A stretch of DNA of 49,453 nucleotides, taken from the NCBI RefSeq assembly GCF_009834785.1, contig NZ_WUYX01000051.1, positions 230-49,682 on the forward strand. The letters are read 5' to 3'. The translations under genes were made by a program, and so were the position numbers. Position 1 is the stretch's first letter. Every line of letters starts with the position of its first letter. The notes under the pieces were generated by a model, which saw only the letters and a list, made by a program, of their open reading frames with translations, searched no databases and was not told the origin of the DNA. This DNA is from Natronorubrum halalkaliphilum. GTDB lineage: Archaea; Halobacteriota; Halobacteria; Halobacteriales; Natrialbaceae. Shown one piece after another: positions 8,365-15,245 of this stretch.

Positions 8365-9357
8365 ATGTATCGCGGCGGCGGCCTCCTCGAGTCCCTCCAC
8401 GGCTCCGTTCCCGAGTGGCTGCTTCTCGCGGCGGCGCTCGTGACGCGTTTCGGCGACGTCTGGGTGCTGCTATCGATCACCATCGCGGCGTCGTGGCTTC
8501 TCACGTGGCGAGGAAACGATGGCGGATCCGGTCACCGGACGAGCACGGCGGGCAGAGAACACGCCGCGGTATCCGACGCCACACCCGGACTGACCCCCCG
8601 CGTTCCAGCGGTCTGGCTCGTCGGTGTCGTCGTCGGCGGGCTGGCGGCGATGACCGCGCTGAAGTACCTCTTCGTGCTCCCGCGACCGGAGCTCGTCGCG
8701 GCGACTCCCGCCGCGTTGCCCGCCGCACTCGAGCCGACCTACATCTCGACGGTGACTCTCGGCGGCTACGGCTTTCCGAGCGGCCACGCACTCGGGGCGA
8801 CCGTCGCCTACGGCCTGCTTGCGCTGACGGTTCGAACTGGAACGCGACGCGTTCGATTCGCGGCTGCAGGTGTGTTCATCCTCGCAATCAGCCTCTCCAG
8901 AGTCGTCCTCGCGGTTCACTATCCCGGCGATATCGTCGCCGGAATCGTCCTCGGTGTCGTCTACCTGGCTGCGGTCTTGTGGCTTCTCGAGCGCTCCCCG
9001 TTCGACCGGACGACGACGGCGTTCGCGCTGGCACTCGGCCTCGCGCTCCTGGCGATGGTCGCCAGCGGGTCCGCGGGCCGGTCGGTCACGTACGCCGCAC
9101 TCGCCGCCGGGGCGCTTGCGGCATGGTCGATCGCTCGACCGCAGTTACGTTCTTCCTCGCCCCCATCGTCGACAACGGCGTCGCGATCACGATCGACACC
9201 GCAACCGGCCTACCACACCGAGTCGGCGACGGTAGCGCTTGCACTGCTCGCCGGCATCACTGCGCTCGAGGGCAGCGTCGAAGCGGTCGTTCCGGCCGCG
9301 GCTCTCGGTGTGCTCGTCGTGGTGCCGGCGGTCGCGGTCGCGCGCCGGCCGTCCTGA
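8365..9357 (+). CDS. PAP2-family membrane phosphatase
   Basis: A 330-residue polytopic membrane protein with the type 2 phosphatidic acid phosphatase (PAP2) signature. The tripartite motif is complete: 'KYLFVLPRP' (Lys-x6-Arg-Pro), 'FPSGHA' (Pro-Ser-Gly-His), and 'SRVVLAVHYPGD' (Ser-Arg-x5-His-x3-Asp) with the nucleophilic His. The catalytic side should face outward. It likely removes phosphate from lipid or isoprenoid pyrophosphate carriers (inference). About ten hydrophobic helices follow, with four beyond the catalytic domain. The gene is divergent from the ArfB-like gene across 119 bases, so both promoters must sit there. Confidence 0.9.
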   Translation: MYRGGGLLESLHGSVPEWLLLAAALVTRFGDVWVLLSITIAASWLLTWRGNDGGSGHRTSTAGREHAAVSDATPGLTPRVPAVWLVGVVVGGLAAMTALKYLFVLPRPELVAATPAALPAALEPTYISTVTLGGYGFPSGHALGATVAYGLLALTVRTGTRRVRFAAAGVFILAISLSRVVLAVHYPGDIVAGIVLGVVYLAAVLWLLERSPFDRTTTAFALALGLALLAMVASGSAGRSVTYAALAAGALAAWSIARPQLRSSSPPSSTTASRSRSTPQPAYHTESATVALALLAGITALEGSVEAVVPAAALGVLVVVPAVAVARRPS

Positions 9358-9444
9358 GCGGTTTCCACCGGTCCGAGTCCGCCGACGCAATCGGTGGCGA
9401 ACGCAGGGCCAACCGGTTTCCGACGCCTCGCCCACGCTTCGACT

Positions 9445-9789
9445 ATGACCGACGACAATCGCCAACTCGGCGTCGAACTGGGCAACCTCGGCGACCAACT
9501 CGAGTCCGCGGAGTACCCGATGAGCGAGGACGAGTTGCTCGAGGAGTACGGCGATGAAGAGATCGATATGGAGGGCGAGACGGCGACGCTCGAGGGGATC
9601 ATCGGCCCGCTGAACGAGGACGAGTACAGGGATTACGGCGAGGTCGAACAGGCGATCATGAACATGGTCGGCGACGAGGCCATCGGACGGAAGAACTACA
9701 GCGATCGGACGCCCCCTGCGGCCGGTGAGGACCGACAGGACGAGGGTGCGCCGGACCAGGACGATCAGGGCGGACAGGAGTCGTTCTGA
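9445..9789 (+). CDS. DUF5789 family protein
   Basis: A 114-residue acidic cytoplasmic protein of the haloarchaeal DUF5789 family, unknown role. The recognisable core is 'LESAEYPMSEDELLEEYGDEEI' followed by 'EGIIGPLNEDEYRDYGEVEQAIMNMVGDEAIGRKNYSDR'. The remaining C-terminus is a disordered, Asp/Gln-rich tail. The start is the ATG at 9445; the longer frame would add residues overlapping the preceding intergenic DNA. This is the last gene before the mobile-element islet. Confidence 0.8.
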   Translation: MTDDNRQLGVELGNLGDQLESAEYPMSEDELLEEYGDEEIDMEGETATLEGIIGPLNEDEYRDYGEVEQAIMNMVGDEAIGRKNYSDRTPPAAGEDRQDEGAPDQDDQGGQESF

Positions 9790-9854
9790 CGACGGCTACT
9801 TCGTGAGGCGGCTGAAGCGTAGTTCTAACCGGTTGTAACCGACGAACTCCAGGA

Positions 9855-10536
9855 ATGGCGGGCCCGCACAATTTTCTTGGGAAGAAAATCTTCGACGTTG
9901 TGGTCGATCTCTGGCGCAAGTACATCGATGTCGAAGTTGAGATCGAGTTTGATCGAAGAGAGTACGCGGGCACGCAGTCACGTGATACGAAACAGTTCCG
10001 CGTCGTCGGTGTCTGCAACGAGGACGCCGACGACTACCACTTGTGTATCACGAATCCCTCGCGCTGTTTCGGGAACTGAAGACGCAGTACAGACTGGATG
10101 GGTTCGACACGACGAAGAAACACGTCGTGGAGATTCTGCTGTACGCGGCGCTGTTGTCCTTGGTCGTGAGTCGTGAGTTGCGTAGTCTGGTCATTGATAC
10201 TGTCGGACAGAAGTCAATACGAAGTCGGTCGCGAATTCGCGGCCGTCGACGTCGGAGACGGCCGAAGTAGAGCGACCGATCTTCACGTCGTTCTGTTCGA
10301 CAGTATGAGCACGCAGATGATGACCTCGTGTTTTCGCTGGAACGCTGGGCGGCGACCTTCCGGTCGCATGCCCAGGTCATTCTCTACCGGTTGAGTGGCT
10401 CCCTCGGGTATTCTCCGCCATCACTACTTGACCGGCCCATCGCCGGCGCACAGAAGATTCTCAAACAACGTCCGATTCTCCAAGAACAGCTCGCTACCGC
10501 CATCGAGCCGGCTGCTGGGGTTTAACTAAAGACCAA
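9855..10536 (+). mobile_element. Decayed IS4-type (ISH8-like) transposase remnant, copy 1
   Basis: Remnant of an ISH8-like IS4-family transposase. Broken reading frames carry 'RDTKQFRVVGVCNEDADDYHLCITN', then 'LFRELKTQYRLDGFDTTKKHVVEILLYAALLSLVVSREL', then 'ERWAATFRSHAQVILYRLSG...'. Three defects show: the 5' part is missing; an internal deletion joins the 'ITN' coding region directly to 'LFRELK', removing the part normally encoding the catalytic Glu region; and a 108-bp MITE is inserted at 10198-10305. The remnant ends after TAACTAAAGACCAA, the same 3' end as copy 2 (11884-12334), which lies in the same orientation. Confidence 0.85.
10198..10305 (+). mobile_element. MITE, family 1, copy 1 (108 bp)
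   Basis: A 108-bp non-coding element with terminal inverted repeats TACTGTCGGACAG / CTGTTCGACAGTA, flanked by a perfect TGA duplication (10195-10197 and 10306-10308). The empty site can be read from copy 2 of the transposase remnant, which runs uninterrupted through ATTGAGCACGCAG. It matches, in inverse orientation, the element at 37954-38060. Internal sequence is also shared (AGTCAATACGAAG near one end, TTCACGTCGTTCTGTT near the other). Confidence 0.88.
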
Positions 10537-10542
10537 CGGACA

Positions 10543-10899
10543 TCATTTGTTATCATTAGTTCGATTTAATAACCACTGTACACTTGGGCGCACCCCATCA
10601 TCCAGACTACTTCTACTGTAGAGGATTGTTTCGTAACTGAGCAGACAGAGTGTGAAAAGAAGTCCCACAAATGCAAGTGGTACAGAAACTATCGTTTCAG
10701 TCGTGACTAATGTAATCATTCCAACACCCCATATCCCAACGAGTATCCAACCGATCATAACCACTTTTCCAAAATATGATTTTGTAATGTCGTGAGCGAT
10801 CAAAGCAAAGTCGGCGAGGCTTACTATACTTACTACTACCATAGAAATGGCGAAAACAATAACAATAAACGAACCTGTTGTAAATCCCTCGAATACCAT
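10543..10899 (-). CDS. Small four-helix membrane protein, candidate immunity protein
   Basis: A 118-residue protein with about four hydrophobic segments (residues ~8-30, 42-62, 66-85 and a weaker C-terminal one) and no known domain. Its codons are much more AT-rich than the genome, like the neighbouring secreted protein. It lies 117 bases downstream of that gene on the same strand, inside the islet between two transposase remnants. A TATGTATAG sequence about 25 bases upstream may give it its own leaderless promoter. A bacteriocin-immunity role is inference from size, topology and context. Confidence 0.6.
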   Translation of the reverse strand: MVFEGFTTGSFIVIVFAISMVVVSIVSLADFALIAHDITKSYFGKVVMIGWILVGIWGVGMITLVTTETIVSVPLAFVGLLFTLCLLSYETILYSRSSLDDGVRPSVQWLLNRTNDNK

Positions 10900-11016
10900 G
10901 GGATCAACTTACAATCTATACATACATATGTGTTTGGTATTGGTCTAAAATATTATGACTATAATTAGATTTAATAAACACTATGTTTCGATATTGTTTG
11001 ACCGTGTGAATGCGCT

Positions 11017-11718
11017 TTATTGAGGTTTGAAGGTTATTCCAACACCCGGCACTGGTGGTGCTGCAGGATAGTGACGAATACGAACACCACAGCCCTCGTT
11101 AGCTTCAAACATTAGCGTTGCACCAAGACCTGCGAGGATAGCAGCAACCGCGGAAACGACGCTAGCAGGAGCACCGACTCCGGTAGCAGCAGCAATCTTT
11201 GACCCAATCACACCTGCTGCTGCACCGGATGCCATTGCCGCCGCGATATTACGGCTCAGGCTATCGTCGAAGTAAAATGCATGTCGTACCCCACCACGCC
11301 AGGTGGTTTCTGCTTCATAATCGTTTTTCCCGCAGAGGATACCGATTTGCTGTGATGGACCATGTTCGTCAAGCCCTTTTTGCGTTGGGACTACCCGTGG
11401 TACACCATCTTTTTCTTCAAATTCGACATACCCGTTAGACTTGGCTTCATTCAATCCTTCCACTCCCGTCTGCATGTATCCATCAAGGTCGGAGTGCGAG
11501 ACATCAGCAGCACTTTCTGCCGCTTGGTCCGGGGAAACAGACTTCTTCGGACCTCTATACACGATCTCTCCATCTTCAATTTTCACTTCCCCTGAATCGG
11601 TGGTTTCCGCCTTGTTCGCTTGAGCACTCGTCATTAGTGCTGTAGTTGTGAACAAACCAGCTGTGGCTGTTCGTACAAAATTCCGTCTCGTCTTGGGATT
11701 CGGGTTGTTATTTGACAC
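11017..11718 (-). CDS. Tat-exported bacteriocin-like protein
   Basis: A 233-residue protein starting at a GTG. It has a Tat signal (Arg11-Arg12 in 'TRRNFVRTATAGLF', hydrophobic stretch ~18-30, possible cleavage after 'SAQA'), a charged middle region (38-145), and a C-terminal Gly/Ala-rich hydrophobic block (~157-204) able to form a helical hairpin, then 'NEGCGVRIRHY' and a Pro/Gly tail ending 'ITFKPQ'. Cys129 and Cys210 are the only cysteines outside the signal and could pair. The plan (exported precursor, hydrophobic helical hairpin, short aromatic tail) resembles large pore-forming bacteriocin-like proteins of bacilli. I do not recognise a characterised halocin. Confidence 0.65.
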   Translation of the reverse strand: MSNNNPNPKTRRNFVRTATAGLFTTTALMTSAQANKAETTDSGEVKIEDGEIVYRGPKKSVSPDQAAESAADVSHSDLDGYMQTGVEGLNEAKSNGYVEFEEKDGVPRVVPTQKGLDEHGPSQQIGILCGKNDYEAETTWRGGVRHAFYFDDSLSRNIAAAMASGAAAGVIGSKIAAATGVGAPASVVSAVAAILAGLGATLMFEANEGCGVRIRHYPAAPPVPGVGITFKPQ

Positions 11719-11741
11719 AGCAATTGTACATCCAAGGTGTA

Positions 11742-11750
11742 ATATATAAA
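11742..11750 (-). promoter_or_regulatory. TATA box of the bacteriocin-like gene
   Basis: On the minus strand the sequence reads TTTATATAT, centred about 28 bases before the GTG start at 11718. This predicts transcription starting at or next to the start codon, so the mRNA should be leaderless. It is the best TATA element in the islet. Confidence 0.6.
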
Positions 11751-11883
11751 TTTTTACTATTTATAGGTTTATAGAAATTCAGAGGTAGTAAACGTGTCTG
11801 GATAGCAAGCCAAAATTCACTGGCCAGTGATGACTCTCATACTGGACTGAGAACTTCTCCACCGAGGACAGACTAGGCTGTAC

Positions 11884-12334
11884 AGTCACGTGATACGAGA
11901 TGGTTCCGCGTCGTCGGCGTCCGCAAGCGAGGACGCCGACGACTACCACTTGTACATCACGAATCTCTCGCGTTGTTTCGGGAACTGAAGACGCAGTACA
12001 GACTGGATGAGTTCGATACGACGAAGTAATACGTCGTAGAGATTCTGCTGTACGCGGCGCTGTTGTCCTTGGTCGTGAGTCGTGAGTTGCGTAGTCTGGT
12101 ATTGAGCACGCAGACGATGACCTCGTGTTTTCGCCGGAACGCTGGGCTGGGACCTTCCGATCGCACGCCCAACTCATTCTCTACCGGTTGAGTGGCTCCC
12201 TCGGATCTTCTCCATCACCACTCCTTGACCATCTCATCGCCGACACGCAGAAGATCCACAAACAACGTCCGGTTGTCCAAGAGCAACTCGCTACCACCAT
12301 CAAACCGGCTGATAAGGCCTAACTAAAGACCAAT
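11884..12334 (+). mobile_element. Decayed IS4-type (ISH8-like) transposase remnant, copy 2
   Basis: Second copy of the transposase remnant at 9855-10536, in the same orientation. It begins within CAGTCACGTGATACGA and ends at the same TAACTAAAGACCAA 3' end. It shares copy 1's internal deletion junction (CTCGCG.TGTTTCGGGAACTGAAG) but lacks the MITE. It carries its own stop codons (TAA within 'TTKK'). The shared deletion means both copies descend from one already-deleted ancestor. Confidence 0.83.
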
Positions 12335-12359
12335 GCCCTATTCAGTTCCTCCCGATCGC

Positions 12360-14315
12360 TCAGTCGTCGTCGTTGCCGGCTTCCGTTCGCGCGGTCCGCC
12401 GTTGGGCGCGTTCGATGAACTCCTGGGGCAGTTCATCGATTTCGCCGGCCTGAACGCCCCAGAGGTGTGAGTAGAGTCCGGCGTTGTCCAGCAGTTGGCC
12501 GTGAGTGCCGCGCTCGGCGATTTCGCCGCCCTCGAGGACCAGAATCTGGTCGGCGTCTTTGATCGTCGAGAGGCGGTGTGCGATGGCGAACGTCGTTCGA
12601 TCCTCGGTGAGCCGGTCGATCGATCGCTGGATGAGCATCTCCGTCTCGGTGTCGACGTCACTGGTCGCCTCGTCCAGAATGAGGATGTCCGGATCCTTGA
12701 GGATCGCGCGGGCGATGGCGACGCGCTGGCGCTGGCCGCCGGAGAGTTTCACGCCGCGCTCGCCGACCATCGTGTCGTAGCCGTCCGGTAAGTTCTCGAT
12801 GAAGTCGTGGGCCTCGGCGGCCTTGGCGGCCTCGACGATTTCCGCCTCGCTCGCCTCGAAGGTCCCGTAGGTGATGTTCTCCTCGACGGTGCCGTAGAAG
12901 AGGTACGACTCCTGGCCGACGTACCCCATCGACTGGCGAAGACTCGGCAGCGAGACGTCACGGATGTCCTGCCCGTCGACCCGGATCGCCCCGTCGTCGA
13001 TGTCGTGGAGCCGAAGCAGGAGTTTGAGCACCGTCGACTTTCCGGCGCCGGTCGGGCCGACAAGTGCGACCGTCTCTCCGCCCGGAACCTCGAAGGAGAT
13101 GTCGTCGATAATCGTCTCCGCGTCGCTGTAGCCGAAGGTGACGTCATCGTACTCGACACGGCCCTCAGTGACCTCGAGCGGCTCGGAGCCGGCGTTCTCC
13201 TCGATGCGGCCGGTCTCGTCCATCAGACCGAAGATCCGCTCGCTCGAGGCCTCCGCGCGCTGGTACATGTTGATCACTTGCCCGAACTGGGCCATCGGCC
13301 AGACGAGTTGCTGGGTCAGGAGGATGAACGTCGCGAACTGTCCGACCTCGAGCGTGCCGGTGAAGGGTCCCGGTGCGCCGGCGAACACCCAGTAGCCGCC
13401 CACGAGGAAGGTGAGCACGAACCCGATTCCGGAGATGACCTGCAGGCCGGGGAAGAACTTGATCCGGAGGTTGATCGCCCCCCAGTTGGTGTCGTAGTAC
13501 TTCCGCGAGACGTCGTCGACGCGCTCGGACTCGTAGCCTTCGGTGTTGCTCGCCTTGATCACCTGAATGCCCCCGAGGTTGTTCTCGAGACGGGAGTTGA
13601 CCTTCCCGACCGAGGAGCGGACGGCGGCGTACTTCGGTTGGATCTTCTTGACGAAGACGTAGGTGAAGACGGCGATCAGCGGCACGGGAGCGATGGAGAC
13701 GAGCGCGAGTTGCGGGTTGATCGTAAAGAGGACCGCACCGACCCCGATCACCATCACGCCCAGCCGGAACGCGGAGTTCAGCCCGTCGTTGAGGAACCGC
13801 TCGAGCTGGTTGACGTCGTTGCTGAGGATGGACATCATCTCGCCGGTCTGCTTGTCGGCGAAGAAGTCCATGTCCAGACGCTGCATCTTGTCGTACGTGT
13901 CGGTTCGCACGTCGTGTTGGATGTCCTGTGCGAACGAGTTGAACCCCCAGTTGCGAATCCAGTGAAACGCCGCGCCGACGAGAAACGAGAGGGCGATGAT
14001 CGCGACGGTGAGCGCGAACTGCTCGGTCTGATCCGTCGGCAACCACGCGTCCGGAATGAACCGGATGCTAAACGCCTGTTGTTGAAGAAAGATCGCGTCG
14101 ATCGCGACGCCGAGCAAGATCGGCGGAATCAGATCGAGCAATCGCGCCAGCACGCTGCCGGTGATCCCGGCGGTCACCGAAAACCAGTAGGGACGACCGT
14201 ACTCGAAGATCAGCCGCTTCATCGGGCTGTCGATGTTCTCCCGTTGTTCTTCGAACGGGTCGTCCTCGTCCCAGTCGACATCCTGCATTACGTTCGTCTC
14301 GGGGATCGCCTCCAA
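12360..14315 (-). CDS. ABC exporter, fused membrane and ATPase domains
   Basis: A 651-residue half-transporter of the MsbA/MdlB type. The N-terminal membrane domain (about 50-370) has six helices, with intracellular-loop sequence such as 'FADKQTGEMMSILSNDVNQLERF'. The nucleotide-binding domain (about 390-630) has Walker A 'GPTGAGKST', Q-loop, signature 'LSGGQRQRVAIARA', Walker B 'ILILDEATS' and the switch His in 'IAHRLST'. It probably works as a dimer, exporting lipid, drug or peptide; the substrate is unknown. An internal ATG at 14288 (MQDVDW) is an alternative start. It ends 26 bases from the right edge of the islet, but its composition is that of the chromosome. Confidence 0.92.
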   Translation of the reverse strand: MEAIPETNVMQDVDWDEDDPFEEQRENIDSPMKRLIFEYGRPYWFSVTAGITGSVLARLLDLIPPILLGVAIDAIFLQQQAFSIRFIPDAWLPTDQTEQFALTVAIIALSFLVGAAFHWIRNWGFNSFAQDIQHDVRTDTYDKMQRLDMDFFADKQTGEMMSILSNDVNQLERFLNDGLNSAFRLGVMVIGVGAVLFTINPQLALVSIAPVPLIAVFTYVFVKKIQPKYAAVRSSVGKVNSRLENNLGGIQVIKASNTEGYESERVDDVSRKYYDTNWGAINLRIKFFPGLQVISGIGFVLTFLVGGYWVFAGAPGPFTGTLEVGQFATFILLTQQLVWPMAQFGQVINMYQRAEASSERIFGLMDETGRIEENAGSEPLEVTEGRVEYDDVTFGYSDAETIIDDISFEVPGGETVALVGPTGAGKSTVLKLLLRLHDIDDGAIRVDGQDIRDVSLPSLRQSMGYVGQESYLFYGTVEENITYGTFEASEAEIVEAAKAAEAHDFIENLPDGYDTMVGERGVKLSGGQRQRVAIARAILKDPDILILDEATSDVDTETEMLIQRSIDRLTEDRTTFAIAHRLSTIKDADQILVLEGGEIAERGTHGQLLDNAGLYSHLWGVQAGEIDELPQEFIERAQRRTARTEAGNDDD

Positions 14316-14363
14316 TAAGGGTTTGCTACGAATCGAAACACCTCCCGCGCGGGTCGCGGCTTA

Positions 14364-14441
14364 TACGGACTGCTGTAAGTCATCCCCGGTGCAACCGCTT
14401 CCGTATCGCAGTTGCTCCAGGAAATCGTTACAGCAACCGCC
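14364..14441 (+). mobile_element. MITE-like element, family 2 (decayed)
   Basis: Starts TACGGACTGCTGTAAGTCA after TTA and ends GTTACAGCAACCGCC directly against the stop codon (TCA on this strand) of the DUF192 gene. The left end and the CGTTACAGC right end match the element at 17989, and the interior is palindromic (GCAAC...GTTGC). The flanking TTA and TCA differ, so a clean target duplication is no longer visible. Confidence 0.55.
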
Positions 14442-14936
14442 TCACTCGTACTCGATCTCGACCTCGTCACCGGCGCTCATCCCCGTCTCGTTGGCGTAGC
14501 CCCGCGGTACCTCGAGGACCCACTGGGCCTGTCCCGTGTACTCGAGATCGTTGCCGTCCTCGCCCGGCTCGGGGGCTCGAGCGTGCTCGATCGTCGTGAT
14601 CTCGCCGTCGGCGTCGATGAAGATGATGTCGATGTCGAACTCCATCCCGCGCATGACGTAGGTCCGCTCGCGCTCGCTCGAGTGGACGAACAGCATTCCG
14701 TGGCCCTCCTCGAGGGAGTCGTGATCGCTCAGCCCGGTGTAGCGTTCGGCGCGGGTGTCCGCGACCTCGGCCTCGACGGTCGCGAGCTCGTCGCCCGTGT
14801 CACCGTCGAGGACGCGAACCTCCGCCCGATCCTCGGCCCAGGGCGGCGTCACGAGTCCGATCTGGAGGACGAGAAAGACGAGCAGAGACACCGCGACGAC
14901 GGCCAACAGTGCCTTCCAGACGCGCTCGAAGACCAT
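14442..14936 (-). CDS. DUF192 protein, membrane-anchored
   Basis: A 164-residue protein with one N-terminal hydrophobic helix (about 7-27) followed by a DUF192 domain, a small beta-rich fold of unknown function. Family hallmarks are 'ADTRAERYTGLSDHDSLEEGHGMLFV', 'RTYVMRGMEFDIDIIFID' and 'QAQWVLEVPRGYANETGMSAGD'. The helix could be an uncleaved anchor placing the domain outside the cell. The gene lies between the two ABC exporter genes; no functional link is proven. Its stop codon abuts a MITE-like hairpin. Confidence 0.88.
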   Translation of the reverse strand: MVFERVWKALLAVVAVSLLVFLVLQIGLVTPPWAEDRAEVRVLDGDTGDELATVEAEVADTRAERYTGLSDHDSLEEGHGMLFVHSSERERTYVMRGMEFDIDIIFIDADGEITTIEHARAPEPGEDGNDLEYTGQAQWVLEVPRGYANETGMSAGDEVEIEYE

Positions 14937-14996
14937 GGTTTGCCTGCGACGCGAGAAAGTAAAGGTTATTCGGGCGGGGGGACTTGCTTCGGATGC

Positions 14997-15070
14997 GGGC
15001 TCGTGGTCTAGCTGGTTATGACGCGGCCTTTACAAGGCCGAGGTCGGTGGTTCGAACCCGCCCGAGCCCA
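14997..15070 (+). tRNA. tRNA-Val (anticodon TAC)
   Basis: A 74-base cloverleaf. The acceptor stem pairs GGGCTCG with CGAGCCC with discriminator A. The anticodon arm CGGCC-TTTACAA-GGCCG carries TAC in its loop, and the T arm contains GGTTCGAACCC. No intron is present and CCA is not encoded. A TAAAGGTTATT element about 30 bases upstream fits a TATA box. It is followed by a repeat of its own 3' end (15167-15191). Confidence 0.97.
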
Positions 15071-15191
15071 CTATTGCTGGCGCGAACAAATTCGTGAGCG
15101 CCAGCACTGTGATGCGAGCGGTGGGTTCGAACGACGGAACGAGCGAACGGTAGTGAGCGAAGTTCAGGTGGTTCGAACCCGCTCGAGCCCA
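15071..15191 (+). repeat. tRNA-Val-trailing palindromic element
   Basis: Directly after the tRNA comes a perfect 8-bp hairpin, GCTGGCGC (15076-15083) and GCGCCAGC (15098-15105), with loop GAACAAATTCGTGA. Then comes an inverted T-arm-like segment (GCGAGCGGTGGGTTCGAAC), a second hairpin motif containing GCGAACGGTAGTGAGCG, and finally a near-perfect direct copy of the tRNA 3' end (15167-15191, 24 of 25 bases). The same order is seen after tRNA-Phe and tRNA-His. Confidence 0.8.
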
Positions 15192-15245
15192 TCGATCTGC
15201 GTTCCCATAGACGTCACTCGAGCCGCTCGCAAACTCGATCGAGGA

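Noticed and set aside
11017-11718. Assignment as halocin C8
   Set aside because: Halocin C8 has a Cys-rich C-terminal peptide with ten cysteines; this protein has only two outside the signal and a different hydrophobic plan.
12807-14318. A 503-codon plus-strand open frame
   Set aside because: It lies antisense to the clear ABC exporter gene; the GC-rich third positions keep the opposite strand open. Its translation is Asp/Arg/Val-rich with no domain.
14997-15191. Simple attL/attR scar of a tRNA-integrated virus or plasmid
   Set aside because: The same short spacing and the same hairpin loops occur behind three different tRNAs, which independent deletions of integrated elements would not produce; kept only as an alternative origin.
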